A stretch of DNA of 64,000 nucleotides from Odontesthes bonariensis. Its lineage: Eukaryota; Chordata; Actinopteri; Atheriniformes; Atherinopsidae. Positions 61,101 through 64,000 of the stretch are shown here, in pieces (within the stretch, counting starts at the first letter, position 1; the number at the start of each line of letters is the position of its first letter). The stretch covers positions 39,305,466-39,369,465 of the forward strand of contig NC_134508.1 in the NCBI RefSeq assembly GCF_027942865.1. The letters run 5' to 3'. The translations under genes were made by a program, and so were the position numbers. Below the pieces are notes generated by a model that was given only the letters and a program-made list of their open reading frames with translations, was not told where the DNA came from and did no database searches.

Positions 61101-63356
61101 TGGCTTACAGCAGGACCAAGATGACCAAAAGCCAAGGAGTAAAAAGGAGTTTTTAAGTAAGACTTAAATGACTCCAACGATACGGCATGTCTAATATGAA
61201 GTGGCAAGCTATTCCATAGCTTTGGAGCAGCCACTGAGAACGCTTGGTCGCCCTTAGTTTTAAGCCTGGATCTTGGGACCTCAAGCATGATCTGAGGGCT
61301 CTGACTGGATCATGAACTTGAAGTAGTTCTGCAAGATACTGAGGGGCCACACCACTTAAAATCTTAAAAACAAACAATAAAACCTTAAAATGTATTCTAA
61401 AATGGACGGGAAGCCGGTGCAAGGAGACCAGAACAGGAGTGATGTGGTCCCGCTTCTTAGTGCCGGTCAGAAGGTGAGCGGCAGCGTTCTGCACCATCTG
61501 CAGGCGACGGAGGGAGCTCTGATCAAGACCAATAAAGAGTTGCAATAATCAAGCCTAAAGAAAAACACATGTTTCCTCCAGAAACGTGACAGAATTCAAA
61601 CCCTTATTTGTTTTAAATTTTTTGTACCTTATCCAAATGTTTGTGGGAACTTTGTTCAACACCCCTCTCACATGGAAAACACAATGTTTAATATGAAATA
61701 GTATGAAATAAAAGATGCAATAGATAAATGAAATACAGAATATATAAACCTTCTTATGGCCTCAATACTCTTGCTTTCCATTTTACTAGCTGGTGTTTTA
61801 TTAGTCTTTATTTTTTCACAGAGAAGTTATATCAAATTAAAGAAAGATGTTGACATAAAAACATCATGTGAAAACTTGTTTTTCTCAAGTCAAACTATAA
61901 GACATGTAGCCTGCTTAATTTATAAGTCTTTAAATATTCCATTAGACATGTATAGTTTTAATTTTTAGTCTTTGTGTCTGTACAAACCTACAATATCTGA
62001 AATCAAACTGATCCAAAGTAAGCATTGTACAGCATTTTACATTTACAGAGTTTACTTTTTTTTAATATTTCAAATCTCAACCTAATTTCCATTTGGCTCA
62101 ACACCTGTGGACGAAATATTTTCACCTTTCAATTCTGTTTGATTTCCTGCACCCTGATCAGGAGCTGCGTGAGCTGCAGGCCAGCATTAAAGACACCTCA
62201 GTGGTGGTGCAGATGGACAACAGTCGCAACCTCAACATGGAGCAGATCGTCGCCGAAGTCAAAGCCCAGTATGAGGAGATCGCAGCCCGCAGCAGAGAGG
62301 AGGCAGAGACATGGTACAAGAACAAGGTGATGATGAGGGAATGTAGCAGATGAGCCAATTAAGGTGCTCTTCTGTAGCTATACAATCATCACATATCTCA
62401 TGACAAAGCTCAATTGTCTGAAGAAGATAAAAGAAATTGTTTTGATGAGCCCATTAAAATTTCTACTTCTCCTTTCAAAGAAACAAGCTGAAGCTATCCG
62501 TGTAATATCTGTGCTTCTTCTGCCTGCAGTTTGACCAAATGTCAGTGCAGGCCAGCCAGTTTGGGGATGAGCTCCGCATCATAAAGGGTGAAGTGGCTGA
62601 AGTCAACCGACTGATCAGCCGCCTCCAGAGTGAGATAGAGGCTGTGAAAGCACAGGTACAGTTATGAGTTTCAGGCTCATACACTTTCGGTCCAGGTGAT
62701 ATATCAGACTGTCCTCCACCCAAAAACATCTCCATGGGTCACTTGTTCATACAGGCAATGACATCCTATATTCTTATTAAAATAATATGCTATTTTTTTC
62801 ATCATTAGAGCTACATGGGAAGAGTGATGGGTTGTCTTTTTCTTAACTCTAATTATTTAGTTTTGATTTGTAAAGCCTAATAAAACTGAACCAAAATGTG
62901 CTGTCCTGTTATGGACTGAAAGTGACTCAGAGGTGAAAAAACAATGTTGTATCTGGGTGTCAAACTCATGTCTAAAGGCCTGAAGGCCTTGTTGTGGAAT
63001 ATGGCTCAGAGCCAGTAGTGATATATTCTCGTCCCGAATCCCACTTCAGCGTGCCAACCTGGAGAACCAGCTAGCTGAAGCTGACGAGCGTGGGGAGCTG
63101 GCTGTGAAAGAAGCCAAAGCCCGTACCAGAGACCTGGAGGATGCTCTGCAGAGAGCCAAGCAAGACATGGCCAGACAGCTGCGAGAGTACCAGGTGAGTG
63201 AAGAAAAGAGAAAAATGGTACAGTGACAAAGGCTAGATTGAAAAGTCATGTGAAATTATCCCATTTTCTTCATCTGCAGGACCTGATGAACTTGAAACTG
63301 GCTCTAGACATTGAGATCGCCACCTACAGGAAGCTGCTGGAGGGCGAGGAGGACAG
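55195..63356 (+). CDS. Type II keratin, krt8-like (head and whole rod; tail outside the window)
   Basis: Exons: 55195-55506, 59163-59371, 59460-59520, 60671-60766, 62162-62326, 62530-62655, 63050-63193 and 63280-63356, giving 396 codons plus two bases. Keratin II pairs with type I keratins to build epithelial intermediate filaments. A Ser/Gly-rich head (residues 1 to about 85, start MSLSRNKR) precedes the helix-initiation motif ([20 protein letters not shown], around 92-111) and the coiled-coil rod ends with [14 protein letters not shown] (383-396). Exon sizes 209, 61, 96, 165 and 126 are those of type II keratins. The usual 221-bp exon is split into 144 and 77 bp by an 86-bp intron. An upstream in-frame segment from 55057 was rejected as coding: the known head starts at 55195. 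Tail exons are not visible before 64000. Which fish keratin it is cannot be settled here. Confidence 0.93.
55507..59162. other. Keratin intron 1
   Basis: AT-rich intron of 3.7 kb. An ATACT-type short repeat lies near 56085-56105 and an A run near 57808. No element or enhancer could be identified. Confidence 0.6.
59820..59860. repeat. GTACT short tandem repeat in keratin intron 3
   Basis: About six copies of the 5-bp unit TACTG. Confidence 0.85.
61030..61555 (-). mobile_element. L2-type LINE 3' fragment in keratin intron 4
   Basis: Minus-strand frames read [20 protein letters not shown], then [16 protein letters not shown], and [14 protein letters not shown], the C-terminus of an L2-type reverse transcriptase, with one frameshift between them. 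Its sequence differs from the L2 pair in the provirus. Confidence 0.88.
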
Positions 63357-63968
63357 GTAGGACATGATACGAGGATGACAGAAATGTTGATTTAGAGTCT
63401 GACTGTAAATCCAGAAATGATCCTCATTGAATGTGCATTTTACCAACTGAAATTAATCCACAACAACTTGTTGTACAGCCTCAGCTGTTTACTTGTTTGA
63501 GGCCGACTATCTGAAAACCCAGCAGCTGAATGCATTGGAGGAGTCCCCTGTAGACCACAACTGACCATAGTTATTTAAACAACATGTGAAAAGCTAAATC
63601 ATATGAAAGACAAGACTAAGAGGATATGGATAGAGGCAGAAAGACCACAGGGCATCCCAAAAGACAGCATAGGCTACCACAACAGCTGGTGTTCCTGTGC
63701 TCACTGCTTGGAGAAGGACACCTTTGGCATAACAAGTAGAAATTGTTGTCGTATTCTGTGGATGACAGAAATACCAGCTGTGAAGGTAATGAACTAGCAG
63801 CACTTAATAAACACTGCTGTCCTAGAGCTGCTGCTTCCAGCTCGAAATTCAAAGTTCTTACAAAAAGTAAAGAGGTTTTTTTTTAAAAGATTTTTATGAG
63901 ATAGATCTCTTCTTCAGCACCAACACACAACAAACTGAAAGTTACCCACTGCCAGGGACTGCAAAGTT

Positions 63969-64000
63969 AAAGGATAAGACCGGTTTTTTGACATTGGGCC
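63969..64000. mobile_element. Start of a relative of the fold-back MITE at the window edge
   Basis: The last 32 bases follow the terminus of the 18325-19097 element with mismatches: AAAGG, then CCGG, TTTT and ACATT in the same order and nearly the same spacing. The rest is cut off. Confidence 0.5.

Noticed and set aside
63357..64000. Search for keratin tail exons
   Set aside because: No 35-bp tail exon or Ser/Gly-rich tail is visible, so the end must lie beyond the window.
1..64000. CRISPR arrays, operons, tRNA and rRNA genes
   Set aside because: No evenly spaced short repeats, cloverleaf or rRNA-like sequence was noticed. The gene structure is eukaryotic.

Overview
The window is vertebrate nuclear DNA, almost certainly from a ray-finned (teleost) fish. 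The evidence is host genes broken into many small exons with GT-AG introns, fish-type mobile elements (L2 and Rex-like LINEs, Tc1, hAT, PIF/Harbinger and TTAA elements, an SINE tail, a class I-like endogenous retrovirus), and a DNase of the signal-peptide-less type I associate with fish. No bacterial features, tRNA, rRNA or CRISPR were seen.

Host genes from left to right. (1) cand2, minus strand: 12 exons (11924 down to 867) give an unbroken 575-codon N-terminal part; the rest lies left of the window. (2) sec13, plus strand: nine exons (13005-19278) give a complete 320-residue protein. cand2 and sec13 are head to head, with 1,080 bp between their start codons. (3) A dnase1l4-type DNase, plus strand: nine exons (26367-52424), 316 residues, with a 20-kb intron 4. 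(4) A type II keratin, plus strand, from 55195; it leaves the window after the rod domain, which ends at 63356. A fifth, unassigned gene candidate lies antisense in DNase intron 4 (31350-32944, minus). Its six exons join into one open frame.

The rest is mostly mobile DNA. cand2 intron 9 holds a 3.8-kb element flanked by TTAA that contains a THAP-domain exon, a hAT fossil and a MITE. The last sec13 intron holds a 773-bp fold-back element. Between sec13 and the DNase lie a SANT-encoding element and two hAT elements, one with a perfect 8-bp target duplication. DNase intron 4 holds a nested stack: a PIF/Harbinger element (HARBI1-like plus Myb-like genes, both broken) is split at an exon-intron border by a 12-kb provirus. 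The provirus is itself invaded by two inverted L2 LINEs and a solo LTR of another retrovirus.

The most interesting points are the unassigned six-exon gene, the datable insertion stack, the DNase that lacks both the signal peptide and the usual disulfide cysteines, the keratin exon split by a small extra intron, and the TTAA element with two inward-facing coding pieces. All exon borders were read by eye from splice sites and reading phase. Family names come from recognition, not from a search.
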